Below are positions 3,779-12,005 of a stretch of 12,041 nucleotides of DNA, piece after piece (within the stretch, counting starts at the first letter, position 1; each line of letters starts with the position of its first letter). The stretch lies in assembly GCA_021163905.1 (NCBI GenBank), contig JAGGTG010000236.1, positions 1 to 12,041 on the forward strand. Direction: 5' to 3'. The DNA comes from Candidatus Aerophobota bacterium (GTDB lineage: Bacteria > Aerophobota > Aerophobia > Aerophobales > B3-G15). A program made the translations under genes and the position numbers. The notes below the pieces were generated by a model. The model saw nothing but the letters and a program-made list of their open reading frames with translations, did not search any database and was not told the DNA's origin.

Positions 3779-6538
3779 ATGGACTACAGTAAAACACTTA
3801 ATCTTCCACAAACAAAATTTCCTATGAGGGCTAATCTTCCTCAAAGAGAACCTGTGATACTACAGTTCTGGGAGAAAGAGAAAATTTATGAGAGAATAAG
3901 GGAAAGAAAAAAGAGTTCCCCAAAGTTTGTGCTCCATGATGGTCCCCCCTATGCCAACGGGGATATTCATCTGGGCCAGGCCTTTAACAAGATTTTAAAA
4001 GATATAATAGTTAAATATAAAACATTGAAGGGATATGACGCTCCTTTTATTCCAGGTTGGGATTGTCATGGACTTCCAGTTGAACATCAGTTATTCAGGG
4101 AACTTGGAGTTAGAAAGCAGGATATATCCTGTGTCGAGTTCAGGAAGAAAGCTCGGGAGTATGCTTTTAGCTTTGTTAAAAGGCAAAGAGAAGAATTTAA
4201 AAGATTGGGGGTATTTGGAAGATGGGAAAGACCTTACCTCACAATGAACAGAGAATATGAAAGTGAAATTGTTGGATACTTTGGTGTTCTTGCAGAAGAG
4301 GGTTATATCCATCGTCGTTTAAAACCCATCTATTGGTGTTTTAATTGCCAGACAGCTCTTGCTGAGGCGGAGATAGAATATAAAATTAAAGAATCTCCTT
4401 CTATATACGTTAAATTTCCTGTAAAATTAGATACCTTACCTATTTCCCTGGATCTTCCTGTTTATATTCTCATCTGGACTACCACTCCCTGGACTCTCCC
4501 TGCCAATTTAGCAGTAGCAGTTCATCCCGAAATTGAGTATGTGTTTGTTGAACTTGAGGGTGAGGTAATACTTGTGGCTAAATCTTGCGTGAATAACATT
4601 GAGAGTAAGAAAAATAAAAAAGGCAAAGAGCTATCCTCTATTCAGGGTAAAAAGCTAAGAGGGATAAAATACCTGAGACCTTTTTCTAAAGAGGAAGGAG
4701 AAATATTACTTGCCGATTTTGTAAATACGGAGGAAGGAACAGGCTGTGTTCATATTGCTCCAGGACATGGAGAGGAAGATTATTTCCTTGGAATTAAAAA
4801 TAACCTTCCTATCTTCTCACCGGTTGACGATGAGGGAAGATTTACCGGGGAGGTAAAAGAATTTGAGGGAATACCTGTTTTTGAAGCTAATAGTTTAATT
4901 GAGAAAAATCTTGAGGAAAGGGGGATGTTGTTCTACAGGGAAAAATTACAACATTCCTATCCCCATTGCTGGAGATGCGGGAAACCGGTTATTTTTAGAG
5001 CAACCCCCCAGTGGTTTTTAATAGTTGATAAACATGATTTGAGAGAAAGGGCGATAAATTCAGTGCAATCCAGGGTGGATTGGATACCTTCTCGTTCTCG
5101 TATTAGAATGGAAAGTATGCTTAAAGAAAGACCGGATTGGTGTTTATCTCGTCAAAGATACTGGGGAGTTGGAATTCCGGTTGTTTACTGTAGGAGGTGT
5201 AAAAGGCCGATTATCAACAGGCAAATAGTAGATTTGGTAAAACAGGAGGTTTTAAAAGAAGGCTCGGATGTATGGTTTGAAAAGGAAGTGAGATCCTTTT
5301 TACCGTCAGGATTTAGATGCCCCTTCTGTGGAGGTGATGAATTTGAGAAGGAAAAAGATATTGTTGATGTGTGGTTTGAGTCAGGTATTTCCCATGAGGC
5401 AGTTGTGGCGAAGGAAAATGAATTAAGAGATCCTGCTGATCTTTACCTGGAAGGATCAGATCAACACAGAGGGTGGTTTCAAACATCTCTTTTAACCTCA
5501 ATGGCTTTGAAAGACAGACCTCCTTACAGAAAGGTCCTTACACATGGTTTTATTGTGGATGCAAAAGGTAAAAAAATGTCCAAGTCTGTTGGCAATGTTA
5601 TTGATCCCCAGCAGATTGTGAAAAAATATGGTGCAGAAATTTTAAGACTCTGGACAGCTCTTGAGGACTATGGCGAGGACGTTCGTATTTCATCGCAGAT
5701 AATAGATTATACAATAGAGGTTTACCGCAGAATAAGGAATTCCTATCGGTTTATTCTTGGAAATTTGTTTGATTTTTCTGCATCTAAGGATAAAGTTGAA
5801 TATGAAAAACTTCGAAGTGTTGACAGGTGGATATTATCCAGACTTCAAAGACTAATTGAGGAAGTTACCCGTTGCTACGAGGATTTTAGATTTCATGAGG
5901 CTGTTCAACAGATCCATGGTTTTACCAACAACACCTTGAGTGCCTTTTACTTTGATATTTTAAAAGATAGACTTTACACCTTTCCATCTACTTCTTCTGA
6001 TCGCCGTGCAGCACAAACAGTTCTTTTTTCCTTATTAGTTAATCTATCAAAACTTGTAAGTCCTATTCTCTCCTTTACAGCTGAGGAGGTATGGGGATAT
6101 ATAAGGGATATAGAAGCTAACAATGAGAAGAGCATCTTTTTTTCTTTATGGCCTGAGGTAGATCCGAAATTAATTGATGCTGAACTTGAGGAAAAGTGGA
6201 AAAGGATCCTGGAGGTTAGGGATGTTGTTTTAAAAAGAATGGAAGAAGCCCGCCAGTCTGGTAAAATCTCTTCTTCCCTTGAGGCAAGATTAATTATTAA
6301 AGCTCCTCCTGCAATCCTATCGATTTTAAACGAGATGAAGCTGGCAGAGTTAAAAGAGATATTTATAGTTTCCCAGCTTGATCTGGAGAATGCCCCCGGG
6401 CTGGAAGTAAAGGTACAAAGAGCAACAGGGAGAAAGTGTGAAAGATGCTGGAACTATAGCCCGAGAGTTGGTGAAAATAAACTTCATCCAACTCTTTGCG
6501 AGAGATGCTGGAGGGTTGTAGAGAATCTTACCTCTTAA
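3779..6538 (+). CDS. ileS: Isoleucyl-tRNA synthetase
   Basis: This cytoplasmic class I synthetase charges tRNA-Ile and hydrolyses mischarged valine in its CP1 editing domain. The 919 residues are close to the bacterial norm. The HIGH-type motif is HLGQ at 64-67, followed by GWDCHGLPVE. The editing domain includes TTTPWTLPANLA and GTGCVHIAPGHGEEDY. The KMSKS motif is intact at 599-603. Two zinc sites are visible: Cys471, Cys474, Cys514 and Cys517 in the insert, and Cys887, Cys890, Cys907 and Cys910 at the C-terminus, the latter marking the bacterial type. The usual VWFDSG reads VWFESG. The ATG has AGAGAGG a few bases upstream. There is no room for a T-box leader. The rluD-like gene follows in the same frame 12 nt after the stop; lspA, which often sits here, is absent. 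Confidence 0.97.
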   Translation: MDYSKTLNLPQTKFPMRANLPQREPVILQFWEKEKIYERIRERKKSSPKFVLHDGPPYANGDIHLGQAFNKILKDIIVKYKTLKGYDAPFIPGWDCHGLPVEHQLFRELGVRKQDISCVEFRKKAREYAFSFVKRQREEFKRLGVFGRWERPYLTMNREYESEIVGYFGVLAEEGYIHRRLKPIYWCFNCQTALAEAEIEYKIKESPSIYVKFPVKLDTLPISLDLPVYILIWTTTPWTLPANLAVAVHPEIEYVFVELEGEVILVAKSCVNNIESKKNKKGKELSSIQGKKLRGIKYLRPFSKEEGEILLADFVNTEEGTGCVHIAPGHGEEDYFLGIKNNLPIFSPVDDEGRFTGEVKEFEGIPVFEANSLIEKNLEERGMLFYREKLQHSYPHCWRCGKPVIFRATPQWFLIVDKHDLRERAINSVQSRVDWIPSRSRIRMESMLKERPDWCLSRQRYWGVGIPVVYCRRCKRPIINRQIVDLVKQEVLKEGSDVWFEKEVRSFLPSGFRCPFCGGDEFEKEKDIVDVWFESGISHEAVVAKENELRDPADLYLEGSDQHRGWFQTSLLTSMALKDRPPYRKVLTHGFIVDAKGKKMSKSVGNVIDPQQIVKKYGAEILRLWTALEDYGEDVRISSQIIDYTIEVYRRIRNSYRFILGNLFDFSASKDKVEYEKLRSVDRWILSRLQRLIEEVTRCYEDFRFHEAVQQIHGFTNNTLSAFYFDILKDRLYTFPSTSSDRRAAQTVLFSLLVNLSKLVSPILSFTAEEVWGYIRDIEANNEKSIFFSLWPEVDPKLIDAELEEKWKRILEVRDVVLKRMEEARQSGKISSSLEARLIIKAPPAILSILNEMKLAELKEIFIVSQLDLENAPGLEVKVQRATGRKCERCWNYSPRVGENKLHPTLCERCWRVVENLTS

Positions 6539-6550
6539 TTTTATATTTTA

Positions 6551-7495
6551 ATGGATAAAAACCAGTTTTTCCTGGTAGTAGATGAGAAAAACAGGGGTAA
6601 ACGTTTGGATATTTTTCTTAAAGAGAAATTTTCTAACTTATCCCGAAATTTTATCCAGAAACTTATCCTTAAGGGAAATGTTACTGTAAATGAAATAAAG
6701 GAAAAATCATCACACATACTAAAAGAGGGGGATAAAGTTAAAGTTATCATCCCAACTGAGCAAAAAATATCTATTTTACCCGAAAGGCTCCCGGTAGATG
6801 TGGTGTGGGAGGATGAGTTTATTCTTGTAGTTAATAAACCCCCCATGATGGTGGTTCATCCTAATTTTTCTGAGCAGAGGGGGACGCTGGTAAATTTTCT
6901 TTTATTCCATTCACCCAATCTTTCTCAAATAGGAGGACCTTTGCGTCCAGGGATTGTTCATCGTCTTGATAAAGATACATCTGGACTAATGCTCGTAGCA
7001 AAGGATGATACAGTTCATCTGGCATTATCTATGCAATTTAAAAAAAGAGAGGTGAAAAAAAGATACCTGGCTTTGGTAAGAGGCATTCCCCGATCACGGG
7101 AGGGAGTTATTGATGTAAGAATAGGGAGAAACCCTGTTAAAGGAATTAAAATGATGGAAAATGGAAAGCAGGCAAGAGATGCTGTAACTAAATACAGGAT
7201 TTTAAAATCCTGGGATAGGTGGAGTTTACTTGAGCTTTTTCCTTTAACCGGGAGAACTCATCAGATACGTGTTCATCTTAGAACATTGAACTGTTTCCTG
7301 CTTGGCGATAGGTTGTATGGAGGAAAGATGGGAAAGGATTTCCCTCTTCCAGTTAAGCGTGCTATGCTACACGCTAAATTTCTGGGGTTTTTTCACCCTA
7401 AAAGAAAAGAGTGGATGGAGTTTGAAGTTAACCTTCCCAGGGATATGCAGGAGATTATAGATTATCTGGAGAGGACCTATGAATCTAAGGGATAA
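6551..7495 (+). CDS. rluD: RluD/RluA-family ribosomal large-subunit pseudouridine synthase
   Basis: It probably isomerises uridines in 23S rRNA to pseudouridine. The 314 residues fit an S4-containing RluD/RluC-type enzyme. The N-terminal RNA-binding S4 domain covers about 15-75, with GKRLD and the SRNFIQKLI helix. The catalytic motif HRLDKDTSGL at 137-146 contains the nucleophile Asp140. GRTHQIRVHL (234-243) and the H-AKFLGFFHP stretch near 274-283 are the usual later motifs. RluD is preferred over RluC or RluA by overall look only; the target uridine cannot be told. The ATG has no recognisable Shine-Dalgarno sequence: the 12 bases before it are nearly all A and T. It is in the same frame as ileS, so translation may depend on reinitiation. 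Its end overlaps fabG by 17 nt. Confidence 0.9.
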   Translation: MDKNQFFLVVDEKNRGKRLDIFLKEKFSNLSRNFIQKLILKGNVTVNEIKEKSSHILKEGDKVKVIIPTEQKISILPERLPVDVVWEDEFILVVNKPPMMVVHPNFSEQRGTLVNFLLFHSPNLSQIGGPLRPGIVHRLDKDTSGLMLVAKDDTVHLALSMQFKKREVKKRYLALVRGIPRSREGVIDVRIGRNPVKGIKMMENGKQARDAVTKYRILKSWDRWSLLELFPLTGRTHQIRVHLRTLNCFLLGDRLYGGKMGKDFPLPVKRAMLHAKFLGFFHPKRKEWMEFEVNLPRDMQEIIDYLERTYESKG

Positions 7496-8222
7496 AGTTG
7501 CCATAATTACAGGAGGAGCACAGGGAATTGGTAAGGCTATCTGTCAAAGATTATCCAGAGATGGTGCAAAGATAGTTGTATTTGATATTGTAGAGGATCT
7601 TATAGAAAAAACTGTTGATGAAATAAAAAATGAAGGGGGAAAAGCTGTTGGGATTAAAGTGGATATTGGTTCCTTTTCTCAGGTAAAAAATGCTGTGGGT
7701 CAGGTAATTGACAAATTTAACCATATTGATATATTGGTCAACAACGCTGGTATCACCCGTGACAGGTTGATTATCAGGATGAAGGAGGAGGACTGGGATA
7801 AGGTAATACAGGTAAATCTTAAAGGTGCTTTTAACTGTATAAAGGTGGTTTCCCCATTCATGCTAAAACAGCGCAAAGGGAGGATTATCAATATTTCCTC
7901 GATAATCGGGTTGCGGGGTAATGAGGGACAGGCAAATTACGCAGCTTCAAAAGGTGGTTTAATAGCTCTTACCAAGGTGGCAGCAAGAGAGTTCGCAAAA
8001 AGAGGGATTACGGTTAATGCGATAGCACCCGGTTTTATTCAAACGGGAATGACAAAAAGTTTAATTGAAAAAGGAAAGGCTGACATGCTTCTCTCACAGA
8101 TTCCGCTGGGTAGAGTGGGTAGGCCAGAGGAGGTGGCCTCACTTGTAGCTTATTTGGCATCGGATGAGGCATCTTACATTACAGGTGAGATAATTAGAGT
8201 GGATGGTGGACTTAGTATGTAA
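7479..8222 (+). CDS. fabG: 3-oxoacyl-[acyl-carrier-protein] reductase
   Basis: FabG reduces 3-oxoacyl-ACP with NADPH in each elongation cycle of type II fatty-acid synthesis. The 247 residues form a classical short-chain dehydrogenase. The cofactor motif TGGAQGIG spans 11-18 and NNAG 88-91. The catalytic residues are Asn113, Ser141, Tyr154 and Lys158, with YAASK at 154-158. The C-terminal SYITGEIIRVDGG is typical. The start lies inside the preceding gene, with GGAGAGGA at about 7470-7477 as ribosome binding site, implying translational coupling. acpP and fabF follow, which supports FabG over other short-chain reductases. A small inverted repeat, TAACT-GGA-AGTTA (8220-8232), overlaps the stop. 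Confidence 0.95.
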   Translation: MNLRDKVAIITGGAQGIGKAICQRLSRDGAKIVVFDIVEDLIEKTVDEIKNEGGKAVGIKVDIGSFSQVKNAVGQVIDKFNHIDILVNNAGITRDRLIIRMKEEDWDKVIQVNLKGAFNCIKVVSPFMLKQRKGRIINISSIIGLRGNEGQANYAASKGGLIALTKVAAREFAKRGITVNAIAPGFIQTGMTKSLIEKGKADMLLSQIPLGRVGRPEEVASLVAYLASDEASYITGEIIRVDGGLSM

Positions 8223-8318
8223 CTGGAAGTTAAAGGGGAATTTCTATAAGGTACAGTTTTCAGAAGTCTCATTAAAAATAATTAAAAATTATGTGGGTAT
8301 AATAAGGAGGGAAAAGTT

Positions 8319-8564
8319 ATGACCAGAGATGAGATTTTAAAAAAGGTAAAAGAAATCACCAGTGAACAGCTTGGTGTTGATGAATCACAAATTACCCCCG
8401 AGGCTAAATTTATAGATGATCTGGGGGCAGATTCTCTTGACACTGTGGAGCTTGTTATGGCTCTTGAGGAAACATTTGATCTTGAGATATCCGATGAGGA
8501 AGCGGAAAAATTAACAACTGTGCAGAAGGTGGTTGATTATATAGAGGAGCATCTAAAAGAATAA
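8319..8564 (+). CDS. acpP: Acyl carrier protein
   Basis: This small acidic protein carries growing acyl chains on a 4'-phosphopantetheine arm during fatty-acid synthesis and delivers them to lipid assembly. The 81 residues are the normal size. The attachment site is Ser39 in LGADSLDTVELVM (35-47), embedded in the four-helix ACP fold with many Asp and Glu. The ATG is well placed behind AAGGAGG (8304-8310), the strongest ribosome binding site in the window, as expected for an abundant protein. A 96-nt spacer separates it from fabG. A TATAAT lies at 8298-8303 but is too close to the start to be a convincing promoter. fabF follows after about 15 nt. Confidence 0.98.
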   Translation: MTRDEILKKVKEITSEQLGVDESQITPEAKFIDDLGADSLDTVELVMALEETFDLEISDEEAEKLTTVQKVVDYIEEHLKE

Positions 8565-8579
8565 TAATAGTTGATAAAA

Positions 8580-9821
8580 ATGATGGGAAGACGTGTCGTT
8601 GTAACGGGAATGGGGGTGGTAAGTCCAATTGGTATAGGGGTAAAGGAATTTGAAGAAGGTATATTTAGCGGGAAAAATGGAATTAAGAAAATAACCCGTT
8701 TTGATACCTCTTCTTATAAATCCAGAATAGGTGGAGAGATAACTAATTTAAATGTAGGGGATTATCTTTCTCCAAAAGATATAAGAAGAATGGATAGATT
8801 TACCCAGTTTGGAATGATTGCTGCAATGGAAGCTATTGAGCAAGCTGGATTAAATGTTAATTCTAAAAATTCAGAGAAAATAGGGGTTCTTGTTGGATCA
8901 GGTGTAGGAGGATTACAAACTGTGGAGAGAGAAAAAGCTGTTCTTATGGAGAAAGGTCCCCAGAGAGTGAGCCCTTTTCTGGTCCCCATGTTAATTACCA
9001 ATATAGCTTCTGCTTATATTGCTATAAAATACGGATTTAGAGGTCCTAACTTATCAATTTCTACAGCCTGTGCTACAGGAACACATGCTATAGGAGAGGC
9101 TTTCAGGATGATCCAGAGAGGGGAAGCTGATGCTATGGTGGCAGGGGGAGCTGAGGCAGCTATTACGCCGTTAGGACTTGCCGGGTTCTGTGCGATGAGA
9201 GCTTTGTCAATCAGAAATGATGAGCCTGAGAGAGCTTCCCGTCCATTTGATAGGGAAAGAGATGGTTTTGTCATTGGAGAGGGAGCAGGCATCCTGATTC
9301 TTGAAGAACTGGAATTTGCGAGAAAAAGAGGGGCCAATATATGGGCGGAGGTAATAGGATTTGGTATGAGTAGTGATGCCTATCACATTACTCAACCAGT
9401 TGCAGATGGAAGGGGAATTCGAATAGCAATGGAGAATGCTCTTAAAGATGCTAAGGTTAACCTGCAGGATATAGACTATATAAATGCTCATGGAACATCC
9501 ACTCCTTTAAATGACAGGGTGGAGACCAAATCAATTAAGGATCTTTTTAAAGATAGAGCCTATGAGATTCCCGTTAGTTCTACAAAATCTATGACTGGTC
9601 ATTTACTTGGAGCTACAGGTGGAGTAGAGGCTATTGCCTGTATTCTCGCTATCCAGAGAAAAAGAGTTCCTCCTACCATTAATTATGAGTTTCCTGATCC
9701 TGATTGCGATCTTGATTATGTTCCAAATGAAGCGAGAGAAATTGATGTAAGGGTTGCCATGTCGAATTCAATGGGTTTTGGAGGGCATAATGCGACGATC
9801 GTAATTAAAAGATTTGAATGA
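8580..9821 (+). CDS. fabF: 3-oxoacyl-[acyl-carrier-protein] synthase II
   Basis: FabF condenses malonyl-ACP with acyl-ACP, the carbon-adding step of type II fatty-acid synthesis. From the ATG at 8580 it has 413 residues, the E. coli FabF length. The nucleophile is Cys164 in STACATGTHA. His305 (NAHGTS) and His341 (TGHLLGATGG) complete the Cys-His-His triad, with Lys336 in SSTKSMTGH. The C-terminal NSMGFGGHNA is also characteristic. Start choice is uncertain: a TTG at 8571 and a second ATG at 8583 are in frame. The 8580 ATG is preferred because MMGRRVVVTG aligns with the usual FabF N-terminus. No strong Shine-Dalgarno sequence is present, so translation may be coupled to acpP, which ends 15 nt upstream. 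Confidence 0.95.
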   Translation: MMGRRVVVTGMGVVSPIGIGVKEFEEGIFSGKNGIKKITRFDTSSYKSRIGGEITNLNVGDYLSPKDIRRMDRFTQFGMIAAMEAIEQAGLNVNSKNSEKIGVLVGSGVGGLQTVEREKAVLMEKGPQRVSPFLVPMLITNIASAYIAIKYGFRGPNLSISTACATGTHAIGEAFRMIQRGEADAMVAGGAEAAITPLGLAGFCAMRALSIRNDEPERASRPFDRERDGFVIGEGAGILILEELEFARKRGANIWAEVIGFGMSSDAYHITQPVADGRGIRIAMENALKDAKVNLQDIDYINAHGTSTPLNDRVETKSIKDLFKDRAYEIPVSSTKSMTGHLLGATGGVEAIACILAIQRKRVPPTINYEFPDPDCDLDYVPNEAREIDVRVAMSNSMGFGGHNATIVIKRFE

Positions 9822-9867
9822 GAGATAAAAATACTCTTTAATTGAACTGTGATAGGACAAGATGTAA

Positions 9868-10575
9868 ATGGAACTTTCAATTTCTCGAATTGAAAATTTA
9901 AGAAAATTTCAAGCTATAGTGGGAGTGGAATGGAAGGATATAAAGCTTTTAAATAAAGCTCTTATCCATTCATCCTATGCTAATTCAGTGGGAGAGGAGG
10001 ATGTTGGTAATAATGAGAGAATGGAATTTCTCGGTGATGCTGTTTTGGAATTAGTTATAGCTGATTATCTTTTTAAAAAGTATCCTGAGCTGGATGAGGG
10101 TGATCTTTCCCGACTGAGAAGTGCAATTGTCTCAGAGGAAAATCTGGCCCAGCAGGCACGTGAAATAAATCTGGGTGATTATCTTTTAGTTGGCAAGGAT
10201 CAGGAGGAAATAAAAAATCAAGATGCTATATTGGCTGATGCTTATGAGGCGGTGATTGCATCAATTTATCTTGATAGGGGGTTAAAAGCTGCCAGAAAAT
10301 TTATTATCAGTTCGTTTATAGAGGGAAAAGATATTTTAAGCGGGGTGAAGGACTTTAAGTCCTTGCTGCAGGAATACACTCAATCGGTGTATAAAAAACT
10401 CCCTAAATACCAGCTGGTTAAGGAAAAAGGTCCCAATCATAAAAAGATGTTCTGGGTTAAGGTTAAAATTAATGGCAAAACAGTGGGAGAAGGATGGGGT
10501 TATAGTAAGAAAAAAGCAGAAAAAGTGGCAGCTGAGAAAGCCTGGGAGAGGATAAGAGGTGATAGAAAAGAATAG
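9868..10575 (+). CDS. rnc: Ribonuclease III
   Basis: RNase III cuts double-stranded RNA and processes rRNA precursors and some mRNAs. The 235 residues have the normal bacterial layout. An N-terminal nuclease domain carries the signature NERMEFLGDAVLEL (49-62) with Glu53 and Asp57, and Asp124 and Glu127 in ADAYEA complete the metal-binding set. A double-stranded RNA-binding domain runs from about 162 (DFKSLLQEYTQ) to 231, ending with the KKKAEKVAAEKAW helix. The position after fabF is a common bacterial arrangement. AGGA at 9854-9857 is the likely ribosome binding site. Directly before the start, in frame, is an ATG-TAA pair (9862-9867), so a minimal start-stop sits between the binding site and the gene. 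The 3' end overlaps the next gene by 17 nt. Confidence 0.96.
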   Translation: MELSISRIENLRKFQAIVGVEWKDIKLLNKALIHSSYANSVGEEDVGNNERMEFLGDAVLELVIADYLFKKYPELDEGDLSRLRSAIVSEENLAQQAREINLGDYLLVGKDQEEIKNQDAILADAYEAVIASIYLDRGLKAARKFIISSFIEGKDILSGVKDFKSLLQEYTQSVYKKLPKYQLVKEKGPNHKKMFWVKVKINGKTVGEGWGYSKKKAEKVAAEKAWERIRGDRKE

Positions 10576-11917
10576 TTTCCTCATTATAAGTGCCTCAGGT
10601 GTTAGAGGGATAGTGGGAGAAGGCCTTGTACCTGAGGTAGTGGTAGGATTAGCTGCTGCTTTTGGTGAAATAAGAAAAGGGAAAATTTTAGTTGGTTATG
10701 ATACGCGTACCTCTAATGAGATGTTTAAATATGCGGTTATCAGTGCTCTCTTATCAACAGGATGTGAGGTCATTGACCTTGGTATATGCCCCACTCCCTC
10801 TGTACAGCTTATGGTGAGGAAAAGTGGGGCAAATGGAGGTGTGGTTATAACCGGAAGTCATAATCCTGCAGAGTGGAATGCACTGAAGTTTGTGCGCAGT
10901 GATGGTCTTTTTCTCTTCCCGGAGGAAGGTGAGGAGCTGGTGAAGGTGTATAGGGAAAGGAGAATTAAATGGTCCAGATGGAATGGAATTGGTAAGGTTT
11001 ACAGGGATGATACTGCTGTTGAGTATCACATTGATAGAATTATGGAATTGGTGGATGTTGATAAAATAAAGGGTAAGAATTTTAAAGTAGTTATTGATGC
11101 CTGTAATGGTGCAGGATCTGTTATAAGTCCTGTTCTGCTTGAGAGACTTGGATGCAAGACTTTTAAAATTAACTGCAATATCAGCGGTTATTTTCCTCAT
11201 CTTCCGGAACCCATTCCTGATAATCTTCAGCAGTTATGTAGGGCGGTAAAGGATTATGAGGCTGATATAGGTTTTGCCCATGATATTGACGCAGATAGGT
11301 TAGCTTTGGTTGTGGAAGGAGGAAGGGCAATTTCCGAGGAATACACTTTAGCATTGGTCACAAAATTTGTGCTTCAAAAATCCCCTGGTCTGGTAGTGAC
11401 TAATGTATGTACCTCTCAGATGATAGATGATATAGCAGAGCAGTTCAACTGCCCGGTTAAACGAACTAGAGTCGGAGATATATACGTATCTCGCTGTATG
11501 ATGGATTGCGGAGCAGTAATAGGGGGAGAGGGAAATGGCGGTGTTATTTTTCCTTTAATTAACTATGCCAGAGATGGCGTTATGGCACTTGCACTTTTGC
11601 TAAATTATATGGCTGAGGAAAAAGAGTCTATCTCATCGATTGTTGATAAACTACCAAGATACTACAGGTTTAAAAACAAGGTGAAAAGCTATAAAGTTAA
11701 CCTGGATAAATTAAGAGAAGATTTATTAAAGAAATTTAGTTCAAATAGGGTTGATTTCACTGATGGTGTAAAGATCTGGTTTAATGAAGGATGGGTTCAT
11801 ATGAGAAAATCAGGAACAGAACCTGTTGTGCGAATAATAGGTGAGGCTAAGGATCCTGAAGATGCAGAGAAATTATCCAATTGGGCATTAAATTTTATTG
11901 ATGAGTTTTCATATTGA
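10559..11917 (+). CDS. glmM: Alpha-D-phosphohexomutase, GlmM/phosphomannomutase-like
   Basis: This cytoplasmic enzyme moves a phosphate between C6 and C1 of a hexose, most likely making glucosamine-1-phosphate for UDP-GlcNAc, or mannose/glucose-1-phosphate. The 452 residues have the four-domain phosphohexomutase layout. The phosphoserine is Ser100 in TGSHNP (98-103). The metal loop is DIDADR (242-247). The substrate loop is GEGNGG (323-328), unlike the GExSGH of typical bacterial GlmM and closer to archaeal-type members. The phosphate loop is RKSGTEPVVR (416-425). The GTG start overlaps rnc by 17 nt and has GAGAGG 7 nt upstream (10546-10551). Exact substrate is inferred; phosphomannomutase or phosphoglucomutase remain possible. 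A small hairpin begins at its stop codon. Confidence 0.82.
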   Translation: MIEKNSFLIISASGVRGIVGEGLVPEVVVGLAAAFGEIRKGKILVGYDTRTSNEMFKYAVISALLSTGCEVIDLGICPTPSVQLMVRKSGANGGVVITGSHNPAEWNALKFVRSDGLFLFPEEGEELVKVYRERRIKWSRWNGIGKVYRDDTAVEYHIDRIMELVDVDKIKGKNFKVVIDACNGAGSVISPVLLERLGCKTFKINCNISGYFPHLPEPIPDNLQQLCRAVKDYEADIGFAHDIDADRLALVVEGGRAISEEYTLALVTKFVLQKSPGLVVTNVCTSQMIDDIAEQFNCPVKRTRVGDIYVSRCMMDCGAVIGGEGNGGVIFPLINYARDGVMALALLLNYMAEEKESISSIVDKLPRYYRFKNKVKSYKVNLDKLREDLLKKFSSNRVDFTDGVKIWFNEGWVHMRKSGTEPVVRIIGEAKDPEDAEKLSNWALNFIDEFSY

Positions 11918-11934
11918 TACCTCCCCGGTATTTT
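11916..11934 (+). terminator. Weak hairpin at the end of the mutase gene
   Basis: GATACC (11916-11921) can pair with GGTATT (11927-11932) around a TCCCC loop, using one G-U pair, and TT follows. It overlaps the stop codon. A second small inverted repeat, TTTAGC (11932-11937) with GCTAAA (11944-11949), follows at once but has no T tract. Both are short, so a terminator role for the rnc-mutase transcript is only possible. Confidence 0.25.
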
Positions 11935-11966
11935 AGCCAACCAGCTAAATCCAGTCCAGTACAAAA

Positions 11967-11982
11967 TTAAAGCTTTCTTTAA
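11967..11982. repeat. Inverted repeat TTAAAG-CTTT-CTTTAA
   Basis: TTAAAG (11967-11972) and CTTTAA (11977-11982) form a 6-bp stem with a 4-nt loop in the AT-rich 3' flank. It is all A/T but for the G-C closing pair, so it is weak as RNA. No gene is recognisable after 11917. Confidence 0.2.
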
Positions 11983-12005
11983 AATTCCAATGGATCAATT
12001 TAGGT

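Noticed and set aside
8298..8303. Perfect TATAAT before acpP as a promoter -10 box
   Set aside because: Transcription would start inside the AAGGAGG ribosome binding site, leaving no usable leader, and there is no -35 box at the proper distance.
8571..8579. TTG at 8571 as the fabF start
   Set aside because: The ATG at 8580 gives the usual FabF N-terminus and length. TTG adds three non-conserved residues and has no better ribosome binding site.
9014..9337. Minus-strand 107-residue frame within fabF
   Set aside because: It is a shadow of the strongly conserved fabF coding sequence and resembles no protein family.
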